Of a stretch of 64,000 nucleotides of DNA, positions 9,667 through 22,101 are shown in pieces. Under the pieces are notes generated by a model. That model saw nothing but the letters and a program-made list of their open reading frames with translations, was not told the origin of the DNA and did no database searches. A program made the translations under genes and the position numbers. The stretch's first letter is position 1; each line of letters starts with the position of its first letter. The stretch spans positions 2,914,001-2,978,000 of the forward strand of contig CP099419.1 in NCBI GenBank assembly GCA_024114885.1. Direction: 5' to 3'. The DNA is from Septoria linicola. Lineage: Eukaryota; Ascomycota; Dothideomycetes; Mycosphaerellales; Mycosphaerellaceae.

Positions 9667-10797
9667 CTATGCGATCGAGTCTAGCAGGAGCGCCAGAGTC
9701 ACTGTCGTGAAGATAAAGGCAGTCCACCATGCATCTGGGAGGCTCTTCGATCGCCCGCCGCCGCTTTCTTTTGCTTCGCCATCCAGCGTCTCGTTTGCGC
9801 CTTGTGGTGTCAGAAACGGCGTTCGACCAGTCTCATTTCCATTCACGCCCGACGGGTCTGGCGGTGCTGTCTGGTCGAGCACGTGGCACAATTGCTGTGG
9901 TGCCGTACAGTCTTTCAACGATGCAGTCCCTGTGCGCGCATCTGAGGAGTTGAAGTACGCTTTCACGTAGCTCACTGTTAGAACCGCGTCCTCCTTTGGT
10001 GGTCCCGCGCTCCAGCCTCCGTTACCGTTTGACCAGTGTGAAATATGCACCTTCCCCGCCTGATTGGGCACATTCTGCGTAACACTCGACAATAGCTGGG
10101 AATTCGCATAGAAGTCTACTCGTCCTGGAAGCCAGTCGAACCTGTACTCATTATATGCGTCTTCTGGCGCGAAGCTCAGGTTGCGTGTACTGAAGTCTGG
10201 CCCCGAGGCGTATCCGACATCTGCAGAATGTGGCGATTGTAGCACGAGATTTATCGTTCGTGCTTCGTTCTGCTTGGACAGAAATTCCATGTCAATCTCG
10301 TTGGAATCGTTGAAGTAGTAGAAGAAGGCGCCACAAGTCCCACTGACCCGAGTGGTCTTCATACCGATTCTAAAGCTGCCGTATAGCATATCGTCACGGG
10401 CGGATACAACTTCAGCCATGGGAATCAGCTCGCCGTTGCCTTCAGCTACCAGTTTACTCCGAGCCCATAGTTGAAGTCCTGGGTCTCCATCGTGAACACC
10501 AGGTCCGGTCCAGTCGAATTGCCCACTTCTCACAGGATTTGTTACGACGTTCTCGACTTGGCTTGCTTTACCATAAGGGCCGTTTGCATCTTCAGGCGTT
10601 ACATTGTAGGATTGTGGAATCCATGCAGCGCTTGTATCACGAGTCAGATCTTGCACGTGGAGAAAATCCGTCTCTAGCGCTTCAGTGTAGAACACGCCTT
10701 CGCTGGTGGTGTAGCCACAGGCGCAATTGCTGGTTGCCTCACATTGTGCCGATGTCGCGAGCAATGCTGAAGCCGCCGAAAGTGTGAAAACGCGCAT
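9667..10797 (-). CDS. GPI-anchored glycoside hydrolase family 16 protein
   Basis: 376 residues, no intron. It has a signal peptide (MRVFTLSAASALLATSAQC) and a GH16 core with the retaining-enzyme motif EIDMEF; the nucleophile Glu167, Asp169 and acid/base Glu171 are all present. HISHWSNGNGGWSAGPP is typical of the lichenase-like branch. The end is a Ser/Gly linker, then a hydrophobic tail (FIFTTVTLALLLDSIA), as expected for a GPI signal. Several NxS/T sites are present. By family it acts on beta-glucan, or on chitin-glucan cross-linking, at the cell wall or plasma membrane; the exact substrate is not readable. Its stop lies 31 bases from the stop of the nitrate reductase, so the two transcripts probably overlap at their 3' ends. 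Confidence 0.88.
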   Translation of the reverse strand: MRVFTLSAASALLATSAQCEATSNCACGYTTSEGVFYTEALETDFLHVQDLTRDTSAAWIPQSYNVTPEDANGPYGKASQVENVVTNPVRSGQFDWTGPGVHDGDPGLQLWARSKLVAEGNGELIPMAEVVSARDDMLYGSFRIGMKTTRVSGTCGAFFYYFNDSNEIDMEFLSKQNEARTINLVLQSPHSADVGYASGPDFSTRNLSFAPEDAYNEYRFDWLPGRVDFYANSQLLSSVTQNVPNQAGKVHISHWSNGNGGWSAGPPKEDAVLTVSYVKAYFNSSDARTGTASLKDCTAPQQLCHVLDQTAPPDPSGVNGNETGRTPFLTPQGANETLDGEAKESGGGRSKSLPDAWWTAFIFTTVTLALLLDSIA

Positions 10798-11606
10798 GAC
10801 GAAGGGCTATACCACGGAGGACGCCGGGTGCCGCGAGTAGTGCTCAAGCTGAAGGTTGTGTCGTGTCGTTGGTGTCGCTTTGCCGTTTGTGTCGCGTTGT
10901 GCGAGAATGATCAGCGTGATTGTGTTGATGCCGGGGCGATCACATGTGAAGGTCAAAGGCTTGTGTGCTCTGAGTCGCAAGTAGATGAACATCGGGTCTC
11001 ACAGTGACACACAACGAGCCCCTCGCGCTCACGTTCCTGCAGCTGGCCGCTGATAGCGGCTTCTGCGGTGTAACCAATATTGATAAAGCTAGCTGTCACC
11101 GACTATCGAGCTAAGGGCGATGCACACGGAAGCAACTGCTCACTTCCTGACAAGATCGTGAGTGACCACGTGAGATCACCTTTGCCAGCACACATCTCCT
11201 CATTTCGCACGCGGATCTTCCTCGTGATATCGACACCTGAATGTGCGACCAAGATCAGATGGAAGCACACTTAAGCAGTCATACTTTCTTTGCATTCGTC
11301 ATTACATTCGTCCCATTCATGATCGCCGTCTCGATGTTGTCGCCTTCTGCGCTGCTCAGACCGGCCCAGCGGGAGTTCTAGCTGATCGTTCAGATAGCCA
11401 AAGATGATGTGTGTTATGGTTCAGAGCGCTTCTGTGCTCTCGGCCTGACCTCTGACCTTCGACGCCACTTATCAATACCATCCGCTCTTGGGGGACGGTG
11501 GGCTCGAACATATCTCGCCGGGCTGGAATTGTGCGTCGCCTTTCGGTTTCTTCGCGGACTTTGGAGCCGGAAACGAGGATGCCTCAGATACACTCCGCTC
11601 CCTATT
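10798..11606. other. Intergenic: GH16 promoter and 3' flank of the RasGEF gene
   Basis: About 800 bases with no coding frame I can support on either strand. Confidence 0.5.
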
Positions 11607-14600
11607 CTATAGAAAGCCGGATTCTGACAACAGTCTGCAATAGAAAGTCAGTAATGCAATACTTCAGAGACAAATGCGGCGTTACTCACCTCGCAATCTT
11701 TTCGTCTTCACGTTCTCGCGGCTCCACCTGTAGACTGCGCTCATACATCTCGTGTACGTCGCCAGCGCTCTGCATATTACGCAGGATGTACTCTTGCAGT
11801 TCCGGAACTGGCTGCAAGCCATATGGAACATTCTGATACTGCTGTATGTCGCGAATGACTTCGGCCGTCTTTGCACGCTTGGCGAAATTGATGAGCTGTG
11901 TCTTCTTGATAATGCCTGGGATACCATCCTCAATAAATGTCAAGTCAGTCAGGTAGATTCCGAAGAACGGAATGCAAGGTGGGTTCGCTTTGTGCAGAGA
12001 CTCTCGGTATTCGTTGAAATTCTTCGTGGAGCCCATGAGTTTCCGCATTGACTCCAGTGATCCTGTCGTTCGCGCATTGACTTGCGACCACGTTCTATTC
12101 AGTCGGTGAATAGGCGCTGAGCCCAATGCCGAGATAATGGAAGTCAAGCATGAGAAGTTGTTGAGTGCTCGACACTTGTCTGCGATCATGACAAAGTGCT
12201 TGATGACAACCACACGACGTTTGACATCTGCCTGTGTCAGGATCATTTGCGCCACCCAGTTGGTAAGTTGATTGGAGTGGAGAATTAAGGCCTTGACGTT
12301 TTCCGCAGGGTCAGGATCTCCCGGTGCAAGCTTCTTTTGCCAGGTTTTGTTCAAACACTCTGTGGGCTTGATTTTGCCGTAAAGCTTCGATTCGATGATC
12401 GTCAACTGTCGCGCAAATTCGAGGGCGTCGATGTCGAGGAACTTTAGCTTTTTCATGTTCTTTGGTATGATAGGCTGCGGTGCTTGTGAGTTGAGTGTCA
12501 ACACAAGTCGCTTATTTGATGCATCGTGCCCGCGCATTCTCTGCTCGATCGAAGTCATCAGCGGCCCAGCGCCTGGCGTGCTAGTTGATTGCACTGTGTC
12601 CTTTGCAAATTTGTAGACTCTCGACATCAGCTGTTGGCTAGGCTCATCGTTCGGCTCCATCCAGTAGTTGTCAAACCAGGACTTCAAAATGTTCACCACT
12701 CTGAAGCGAATGGGTTTCTGCTTCTTGTCGATCCATGTCTGTAGGTCATGATTAGCGACACCTGCAGGAGGCTGTATCATCCACCTCTTGGTAAGCATCT
12801 CGAAGAGTTCGGATCCCGTGGTGAACGACCGATAGGTGAGCAAGAACGTGTTGTTGAATGGCGAGTCCAATCGATCGTGTCGAGTAAGTTGCTCAACCAG
12901 TCCGACAAGAGTGCCTCCACGAAGTTGCGGCGGATCGGTCTTTGTGTCGTACGCAATTTCGCCTTCATGATCTAGTCTGAGGTAATTGGGCGTCTCTTCT
13001 GAATCGCGACCGCCTGTCGAGACACTCATGTTCTCTGCGGGTACTTCTCCAAAGAATCGGCTTGCCTTTGAGCTTTCGCCCTGCCGCTGCGCATCTCGTA
13101 CGGGCGTCGTTCCTTCTGTGTAAGAGCGCGATTGGCCAACATCAGCAAGCGTGGGCCGGAGGCTCTGAGTCTTTGAGCTGTTGCGATGATGCTGTTCGAA
13201 AGGAGCGCCACCGTCTGTCAAACGGTGGGAATCCCTTTGAGTTGAATCACGCTGGACTGACTCCGCCGGTTGAGCTTGTGTGGTGGGCATCAATTCCGAT
13301 AAGAGTCCCAGCGAAAAGTGTATCTGAGACGCAGCAACGTCGAGATCCCGGCCGACAGTCTTGACGCGGCTCAAGCGCTCTTCCAGCGAGGGTCCTCTCA
13401 CTTCAGCCCACTCGTCGCCCAATGGGCTGGCAACAGCTTGACACGCCACAATGAGATCTGACGTAGAGTCGTACAGCTTCTGCTTGTGTTCCGCGAAATC
13501 GTTCAGGTGTGGAGACTGCAGCGCAGTATTGAGCGGTCCGAGATTAATGGATTCGATAGTCGAGAGATATGGTCGACAGACTTCAATGACTCCACTGCCA
13601 GATTTGCAAACAGAATCGCCAATCTGCCGATGCTTATGTGGAGTGATCAGCTTGTCGCGAAGGAGCAAGTGCTCGTCGAGCTTCTTGATACTAGTGTTGA
13701 TCAGGCGCTTCAAGTCTTCCAGACGGTCTAGTAGCGCTTGGTTCAGCTCCTCGCGTGGCTCGAGCGCATTGTCTTGGTCATCGTCCATAAAGGACATGGA
13801 GGCCAATGCGTTTTTCCTGTCCAATCCGTTCGTCTGCCAATTCCCAGCAACATGGCTTCCAGTGACAAAGCCAGGTGTCAGCCTCGGGATCTCCTCGCCA
13901 CGTTGTTGTCGCGCGACTTCAACAAAGCCATAAACGCCATGCAGAACACCCTCGGCTTCTTGTAAGCATTTCTGTGCAGAATCCGCAGCCGGAAAGTCGG
14001 CCGCCGCGATGTGAGAAGAAAGAACGAGCTTGGAGAACCTTGACATCATCTCTCTGAAGTGAGGGTAAAGAGCCTTATTGGTGGAGATAATGGACGGGTT
14101 GCCAGAGTGGTTGTCTGTGGTGCCAGATCCCGCAGCGAGAAGGAGGCGTAAGTGATCGGAGATGTCTTCTGCTTTACGAACGTACTCTGACCTGTCGCCG
14201 GCGTTGATGACTTCTCGATATCTCTGCACAGCGCGGCGCATGTCCTCGACCATAGTGTTCCACGTCAATGGGATGGCGTGCGCATCATCGAAGAACCTCC
14301 GAGGTATTAACGAAGTGCTCGATGTGTTACCAGGTGCGTTAGCGAACGAATTCATGGTGGTACCAACTGGAGGGATCCCCTGTTGCATGGCCGAAATCGA
14401 TGCATTGCTTGCTTCTGTAAGATTTGTGCGAGAGCGGCTCAGTGGGGATGTCGCATTCAACGAGTCCATGGACGTTGCAGGTGACACACCGTCGGACAAA
14501 TACGAGCGTCTGCGTCGCTGCTGACAGATAGACTATGTTAGTGAGGTGCCACGAATTCGCGAGAAGATGCCCGACACGTGCAAGAGTGTAACTTACGCTC

Positions 14601-15226
14601 GAGGGATTCGACCCGCGTATGAGGGACGCATCTTCTGCTTCTGATTGGGACGCGTAGTCCGTATCTTCGTCGCCTCCATAGCCTGAGTGCAAAAACTCAG
14701 CTGGAGGTCGCGTCATGTCAGGCATGTAGATGTTTGTGCGATCGCGCGGACCAGTCTCATGCGCTGAAGTCGGTGCTTCCAGAGGTAGCTCCATGGTACT
14801 TTCACCAGTTAAGGTGTTGAAGTAGAATAGACGACCATCTGGAGTGGCTTGTGGAATCCAGAAGGCTGCTTCTTTTTGCGACCGACTCGCGACCGCCGAA
14901 GTCTGTCGTCCGCTGTCCTGTCCGTATTGCGTCTGGTCATCGTACTCCTCGCCCGACTCCTCGGCCTCCGAGTCACTTCTGCCTGGCCGTGCTGTCCCAT
15001 CATCGTACGCTGGCGACGCCACCATTGCGCAGTAGTTACTTGGGAACCATCCTCGCACGCCGTGAATGACACCGTCCCACCACCCACTCTCCAGCTGCGT
15101 GATGACTTGTATAATGTCGCCTTGGCGGAAGCTCAAGCTCGTGCGGTCGTCGGCTTCATAGTCATACAATGCTCGCACGTACAGCTGGCCGCCAGTGCTC
15201 ACACTGCCTGCCAGTCCACCGTTCAT
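11607..15226 (-). CDS. Cdc25-type Ras guanine nucleotide exchange factor (SH3, WW, RasGEF), three exons
   Basis: Exons 15226-14597, 14520-11690 and 11634-11607, joined in phases 0 and 2, give 1162 residues. Intron 1 begins GTAAGT, has CACTAAC and ends CTGTCAG; intron 2 (55 bp) begins GTGAGT and ends TTGCAG. Domains: an SH3 near residues 15-69 (ALYDYEADD, GWFPSNY), a WW-like module near 120-150 (FWIPQATPDGRLFYFN), a long helical middle, RasGEF_N from about 743 (GGTLVGLVEQLTRHD) and the catalytic CDC25 domain from about 903, with CRALNNFSCLTSIISALGS and IHRLNRTW. The last exon encodes only eight residues, ending SESGFL, which fits my memory of fungal Cdc25 C-termini. The protein loads GTP onto Ras at the membrane and feeds cAMP/PKA or MAPK signalling. 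CAG right after the intron-1 acceptor makes the junction ambiguous by one Gln. Confidence 0.93.
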
Positions 15227-18200
15227 CTTGCTGTGCGACTTCTGCTCGGCAGTCGCGCCTGCCGTGAAGAAGCGTGCTCACTCCAGTATTATTGGCAGTG
15301 ACCAGTGCGTGTGTGCTGTCGAGCTCGTGCAGGTGGGTCAAGTCAGTCTGTTGCTGGTTTCCTGGCCGCGGCCGTGTTGTTTTCGCACGAACGAGTGCCA
15401 GGTCAGTCACACGCAGCGGCCACGCGCTCCGCCAGGCGGACAGCGAGTATGTATGTGATGGGGTTCCCACTGGAATGGACTTCAATTCTCGCGCTGCAGC
15501 CGCTTCGATCTCGTCTTCCGACCCCTTGGCTCAAGCAACACAAACTCCCACTGGCGGTTGTTGCTGCGGAAAGCGCCTGCTCGCCAGTGAGGACCCCTTC
15601 CTTACTTGCGGGGCAAAGGGAACACAACACCTCCAACTATGCTCCAAACACACGATTTGCTGTCGAGTGTGCAGGCAAGTCGAGCGGCGTCGGTGAGAGC
15701 AATAGAGCAAGGCTGTTTGTGACCTTGATAGGCTGATGAAGCGCCAGTGGAATCTCCTCACAACGTCACGTGCTGGGAGCACTTCCTGATCTGCAATTAT
15801 CCGTTTCCAGGTTTACTTTCGGCGAAGCGATTTCTGAAAGGCATAGTAATACGAATCACTTCTCTTGCAAGACATCGAACAAGTGCACAACCTCGCACCA
15901 CCGCTGCTGCTGGCCTAGAGCATGCTCGTATTTGCAAGCTCCGCCAGCGAGTCAAAAGTATATGTACGTACAGAAGCACAACGTCCAATAGCAGGCTACA
16001 GCAAGCACCGTATTGCTCACACTCGTTGACTGGGCTCTACGGCCTCTAATCCTGCGGCGAACGCACGATAAAATAAGCGGCATTCTGAATGCAGAAGTTC
16101 CACTTCCTCAATTTTGCAGTCTAATCAACCAACTACTCTTTGTAAGTCAAGCGATCCTGGCTTTAACATTGAACAACATCTTCGTGTTCCGAACGCATCG
16201 CGGGGAAAGCACCTGGACTCGAGCCTTATCATCCCATCCTTTACTTGGGCACCACGCGTGTGGTCGTTTACCTGCACGACACGAATCGATCTACCGTATG
16301 CAATTAAGCGAAAAGGAGTGTCATGGCGCGCCGCTCTGCTCAAGAGAAACGTCTAGGAACCGGCGGCAGGCCTCGCAAGACTTCAGTACACGCGAGGTCT
16401 CACCAGGAAAGCTGAACTCAGCACCATTCACATTGACCATCAGATCGGTGCAATGGATCTCTGGGACCCTGACCTTCTACAGTAGACTTGCCATTATTTC
16501 CGTGTGGACGGTGTCAAGATGAGGAGTTGTTGGTACACCCATGTTCCTTGGATATTCCAGCCCGATGGTCTGCACATCACTCTTGACTTGAAGACGCTGA
16601 TGCACTTGTGGCCTTGTGCTCCTTGATCTGTGTGCGTCACATCGTCAGTCTTCAGCCATTGCTTTTGCAGCATTGTGTTGCAACCGCATCGTCAAAGCAA
16701 CTCTGTGGGCTAGGAATCATATGTTTCTCGGCGAAGTCCCCACTACAAACCGGCACATTTGACTTTGGGCGTTGAGTCGCAGCGCGCTAGGAACAGCGCG
16801 TGGAAGGGGAACTCGTCCCGTCTTCTGCCACCCTTGCCTAGTCGGCCGGATTCCTGAAGCCGGGCCTACGGTGGCTCCATCGCCGGAAGAGATGGCTGGC
16901 AAGTGCCAAACAGGAAGTGGGCAACCAATGTTCTTTCAAGCTGCAGGCTCTCAGTATGGTGAGGCACCGGACAGTGAAGACATTTGCACTCTTTGCGGGG
17001 CAATACTGCCGCACGATGTCCTGTGATGGAATCAGATGGACAAGAAGAGACCGATGGTCCTTTTGGTGATATGTGTCTGATCACTCCGTGCCGCGCAGCC
17101 TCGTGCTCATCACGGTTGACGAGTCTGCTAACCGTTTATATAACAAATATTTTGGCGGGGCATCTACCTGTATCAGACGAAGCGGTGTCTCAGTCGTCAT
17201 GAAGAGTGTGGTGGGGCGTCCATTAGGGGGCTCATAGCCGAAATTGATCTCAATTGCAGGCCAAGGACTTATTCTCTCTGATGCAATCGCTGTTTAGACG
17301 TGTTACGAACCATGACTCGGCTATGCCACAGGAAGACGTTTCTTCACTGCGCAGGCTCATGTTGCGCGACAACTGTGCGCAGGATCATCATCAGATACAG
17401 CAGTAGAAACACCTCTGCTATGAAGCGATGTGGCATACAGATCGGGAGATTGATGTCGGACCTGATCGCATTGATGGTCTCCATGGACCGGTCGGTGCCT
17501 TCCCGTCCGGCGAGCTCGGGAAGTGGGTACACTTGTGCTCTCCCCGTGCTTCCAGGCAAACGGCCTGAACCAAGGACGAGGTTCATGGAATTCAGTCCCT
17601 CCTAACTAGTAGCTGTGGCAGAGAGAGCGATCCCACGGCACTTCGTACCGCATCATCTCTTTCGATGCTTGGAGCAGCGCCCGGGACCACTCCGCAAAGT
17701 AATGAGGACAGCATCATTGAAACTGGCTGGTCGAGAGCAGATGGATGTTCATATATCATGACGGAAGGGTTGGTCATGCACATGCAAGAACAGGGAATGG
17801 CTTTTCAGTCATGTGTCGAGCCGAACAACCAAAGCGTTGCTCTGAGTCGTTCTAGATGAAGGTGGTTGGTAAGGAGGGGCGAAAGAAAAGTCTGAGCACT
17901 TCACGTGAGTCGTCAAGCATCGGCATCGTCTGGAGCGTGAGCCGGGGCGGTTATCCTTGCGAGCTGTTAGATGCCAGGCAGTAGTCAGGCGGTGAAGTAG
18001 CAGCAGAGGATATACAGCAGTTGCTGCAGCAGGGTGGAGTCGATGGACGATGGCGGCGTTTGCACAAAACTTTTGTCATTCAGAGCGAGCATACCGCATT
18101 ACAGCGGGATGAAATAGCACGGATGCTACCTAGGCTGCCAACTCACTCTGGAAGCGCCTTGTGCCCGATCAAAACTTGGCTAGTATCGTGGCACCCACCC

Positions 18201-18756
18201 CAAGAGATCACGCGACTCTGGAGGCCAGCGTGGAGAATGCGAGAACACGTAGTAGAGCGCAATCAGTCAGGGCATCTGCGCCCATTCGCTGCACCATGCT
18301 GCACTGTAGACGAACAAGCTGCCGTTCATCAAGTCTGATGGTGAATGCACGATGTCCACTAAGTTAGCTCGAACAAAACGTGAGCCGGAGTGCGGGTCTA
18401 TTTATGCGGACTGGACTCGAACACAAGTCCCACTAGTAAAACACTCCTTTCGAATCCCCTCGTCCCCTCCTCCTCCTCCTCCATCTTCTAGCAGCATCAT
18501 CGCCATCGACTTGCGCAGCTCAGTCGCATCTGATCTTCAGATAGTCCCTTTGGTAGAACATCGTCATCATCACCACGTTCGTCGAGCATAGCTTTTTCAG
18601 CTTGCTCGTCGTATCCGGACCCAGACACACATGTGCACTATCATGCAAACGCATCGAAACATACCACAGTCCATCACGATTTAAAACAACCGAGTCGCTG
18701 GCTGCTTTGGGCTCATTCAACACCGCAAATTGCCCATACGCATCCCCAGCGACAGC
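15227..18756. other. 3.5-kb gene-free region between two divergent genes
   Basis: No frame has a recognisable family, good start and coding-like composition, and I found no tRNA-like B box or transposon end. It is flanked by the divergent starts of the RasGEF and the zinc-finger factor, so it holds both promoters. A CT-rich tract including (CCT)n lies at about 18463-18490, as is common upstream of fungal transcription starts. Confidence 0.5.
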
Positions 18757-21479
18757 ATGTCCTCTGTCGCCAGCGCCACAATGCCCACCGCTTCTTCAGC
18801 GACACCCGCCACGGGTCGAAAGGCATCAACGACAGGAGGAGAGACAAAGGAAAAGGAGAAGCGCTACAAGTGCCAGTTCTGCAATCGCGCATTCTCGCGC
18901 TCGGAGCACCGTTCGCGACACGAGAGATCTCGTAAGTAAACACTTTTGTGCATAGATGTGCTGTTTGGTGGGGCAGTCGCAAAGAGCTGCACGCGACGAG
19001 CAGTTTGCGCGCGCGTGGTCATCGACCAAGGTGGGGTCAGCACAGAACATCTCAGCTAACAGGTACGCAATCCAGACACGAAAGAGCGACCGTTCAAGTG
19101 TATGAAATGTCGCAGCACCTTTGTGCGTCGCGACTTGCTGCTTCGCCATGACCGCACCGTCCACGCCAAAGATGGCGGTGTGCCACTACAGAGCGAAGGC
19201 AACAAGCGCAAAAGCAAGGCCGCCACGCAACAGACCAACGACGATGCGAATAAGAGTACCGAGCTCGATGCTACCGACTTCGAGCAGTTCACAGATGGCG
19301 GCAATGCGCTCGACGTCGAGCAGGCCGCCATGCTGATGACCAACTTTCAGCAGAAGGCTGCCATGTCGGGACAAGACATCAGCTCCATCACTACAGAGCC
19401 ACTCATCTCGCCACATGGACTGCCTACCATGATGGACACGACTGCGCCGCCGTATCCTGGTTCAATGACTTTGCCGCAGATGCACGGCTGGGACCAGATG
19501 CTGCCACAGACCATCAGCACAACTCAATTGCCGAAAGCCACTTCATCGATATCATCCGTCGGCGATGGTTCCCACGACCTGATGCCGTTCTCCAATGCGA
19601 ACGCTACGCTTGGTGCCTCGAACACCTCGCTGCCGCCGCTCATGGAGCGCACGGAGAGTCAGCAAGATGGGTTGGCGTCTTTCGGCGCATCGTCCATGAT
19701 CGGAGGTCTAACTCCTAACGGCCCTCTCTCGCCATTTCCAGCCATGATGGGACCTGTCTCACCAGTCGACTACCGGCGATCACCTGGACCAGCACAACAG
19801 TGCACAATGGCTAGGGCACCACAAGTGGAAAGCGAGGATCAGATGAACTCGCTCAGTGAGAACATTCGACGCTGTGACAGCGAGGATGCGCTTGTGCACA
19901 CGTTCCGCCTCCCAGCCATGCCCGTGCTGAATCGTTACCTGTCGACCTACTTCAACTTCTTCCACCATCACTTGCCTTTTCTCCATCCGGCATCTTTCAA
20001 CACGGCCACGGTACCAGCGCCACTCCTGCTTGCAGTCCTCTCCATTGGTGCTCTGTACACCTTTGAACAAGATCAAGCATACATGTTGCACATCGGCTCC
20101 AAGGTGCTTGTACAGCAATTCCTGCAGAAAAAGGACGACTTCAGCTCACGCAAATGTCCGCTGTGGATGATGCAAGCATCGCTGCTGAATATGAGTTTCG
20201 CCAGCTGGAGCGGCGATCCGAAGGGGCTCGAGTGGGCATGCTCCATCAAGTCACTACTTGCCAACATGGTAGCTGGCAACAGATACGAGTTGTCAAAGCG
20301 CAGTGACGCTCGGGAAGGTCGACAGCCGACTCATGCCGAATGGATTGAGGACGAAGGGTGTAGACGAACTTACTACGCTGTGTACATTTTTTTCGGGCTA
20401 CTGACGTTGACCTACAACCACACTCCTGCGATCAGCTTCAACGAATTCGACACGCTCGAACTGCCCTCTTCCGAGACACTGTGGAATCTGGATCCTGCCG
20501 ACAACGATAGCTGGACGGAAAGTCTAACCGCATCCACGATCATCACGTTCAGGGAAGCGCACGATGCGCTATTTCAAGGCGAGACTGCACGGTACAGCGC
20601 ATTTGCTACAAGAGTAATGGTTAATGCTCTCTTCCTCGAAGTGTGGTATCACAAGCGTAGTCCCGAGGCCCTTCAGGACGTGGTAACTGAGTACAAACTA
20701 CGCCTCGCCCTGGAGACTTGGGAGAAGTCGCTGGACATTTGCGAGCCGGAGACCGTCGTGGTACAGCTTAGCGCGCCGCACAAGGGACATCCGCTCATCT
20801 TTAATGCCATGGCCATGTACCGTAACACCCGCACCAGGCTTCTGGTTGATCTGAAAGCGATTCAGGAGGCTCTCCGTTACCACGATTCGTACGAGGTTGC
20901 TGCAGCAATGACTCATGCACGAGACAAGGTGAAGAGGAGCCAGGAGATGCTCACTGTAATTCAGTCTTGCTATGACTGCATCGAAGTTGCGGCGCTTCAG
21001 GGCATTAGATGGGTGGCACGGACCTCAGCCACGAATTGGAGCATCGAGCATCCACTCTGCGGACTGGATATGATCGTAATTCTCAGTTTGTGGCTCTGGC
21101 GCGTGGAACACGAAGAAGAGCCGGCCACGGAGGATGAAAAGGCCATGTATCAGAAGTTGCGATCGCTGTTTGACGACGACACGGTCGATGGCTTTGGTCA
21201 GAAGCTCAGCTCAACAGTTGCCAGATTGTGGGGCAGTATGATTGATGAAGTGGTCGTTTGGGGGTAAGTGATATCAAAGCACAAAGTTGAAACATCTCAC
21301 TGACACGTTGCAGCATAACCAAGCTCATGGGCGAATCCTTCAAACTGCACAGCCAGGCACTCATCGGTTACGAAGATGCCGTCATGGCCGAGCAGCAGCA
21401 GCAACAACAGCAGCACAATGGCGGCACAACGCCCACAGGCGTGATTGCACCACACGCGACAGAAGTCACGGCCTACTAG
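18757..21479 (+). CDS. C2H2 zinc finger / fungal_trans transcription factor, three exons
   Basis: Exons 18757-18931, 19076-21263 and 21314-21479 give 842 residues. Intron 1 (144 bp, GTAAGT...ATCCAG) interrupts finger 1, and the split codon restores its last zinc ligand: C39, C42, H55, H59. Finger 2 uses C67, C70, H83 and H88, with the linker TKERPFKC. A tempting earlier acceptor (CTAACAG at 19062) would break the finger. Then come a Ser/Pro/Met-rich region and, from about residue 275, the fungal-specific factor domain (FHHHLPFLHPASFNTA, GLLTLTYNHTPAISFNEF). Intron 2 (50 bp, GTAAGT...CACTGAC...TTGCAG) leads to a last exon with a poly-Gln run. This pairing of two C2H2 fingers with a fungal_trans domain is common in filamentous ascomycetes. 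The protein is a DNA-binding regulator in the nucleus; its targets are unknown. Confidence 0.9.
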
Positions 21480-22101
21480 TAATCTCACGACTTTGACGAA
21501 TTTCCTACTGGGCCGCATTAATAGAACGATACCACACACACATGCGCGCGGCAGCAGTTGTTTGTAATACCTGCACATTCCTTCTGGCGTTCGAGGAGCT
21601 TTTTGTACCAGCAACATCTCAACAGCAACAGGCAGCGCCAGCCAGTCTAAGCCCACGGCGAGCATACAAATGGACTACCTTTTCCGGGTCCGCGCCTCAC
21701 AGACCAACTAATAATTACTCGAACACACAACATGCCATCACAATATGGCATCGTTCGAAAACACGGCTGGTCCGCATGCAGGGCTGGACTCCCATCAAAG
21801 GCGATTGCTTACCGCATTGCGTCTTACTTGAGTAATTTGCTTAGTCCGTTATATACCATGTTCGTTTACAGCATTGGCTTCATCGAAGCGGCGCGCGCGG
21901 GACGCAAGGAGCATAGCGTGGAGACTGATGTCTTGAAAGGTTGTACTATATGTAACGGTATACTTCTTGTCTCACTGTCTCAACTTTTCTTGATGTGGCA
22001 AATTTGTGCTTGACGTTACCTTTGACTTGCGCCTTGGGTAAGCGCGGTGGCGGAACGAAGCGCCAGGGGCATTGGATGAATGCTGCATATTGTCATGGCT
22101 A
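21480..22101. other. Intergenic between convergent genes
   Basis: About 620 bases containing the 3' flanks of the zinc-finger factor and the MFS gene. No supported gene. Confidence 0.5.

Noticed and set aside
14600..14612. GGTCGAATCCC on the minus strand, resembling a tRNA B box
   Set aside because: It lies inside the RasGEF exon and no A box or acceptor stem surrounds it. I found no convincing tRNA elsewhere.
19062..19075. Acceptor CTAACAG for intron 1 of the zinc-finger gene
   Set aside because: Using it gives a frame without the second zinc finger; the acceptor at 19075 restores both fingers exactly.
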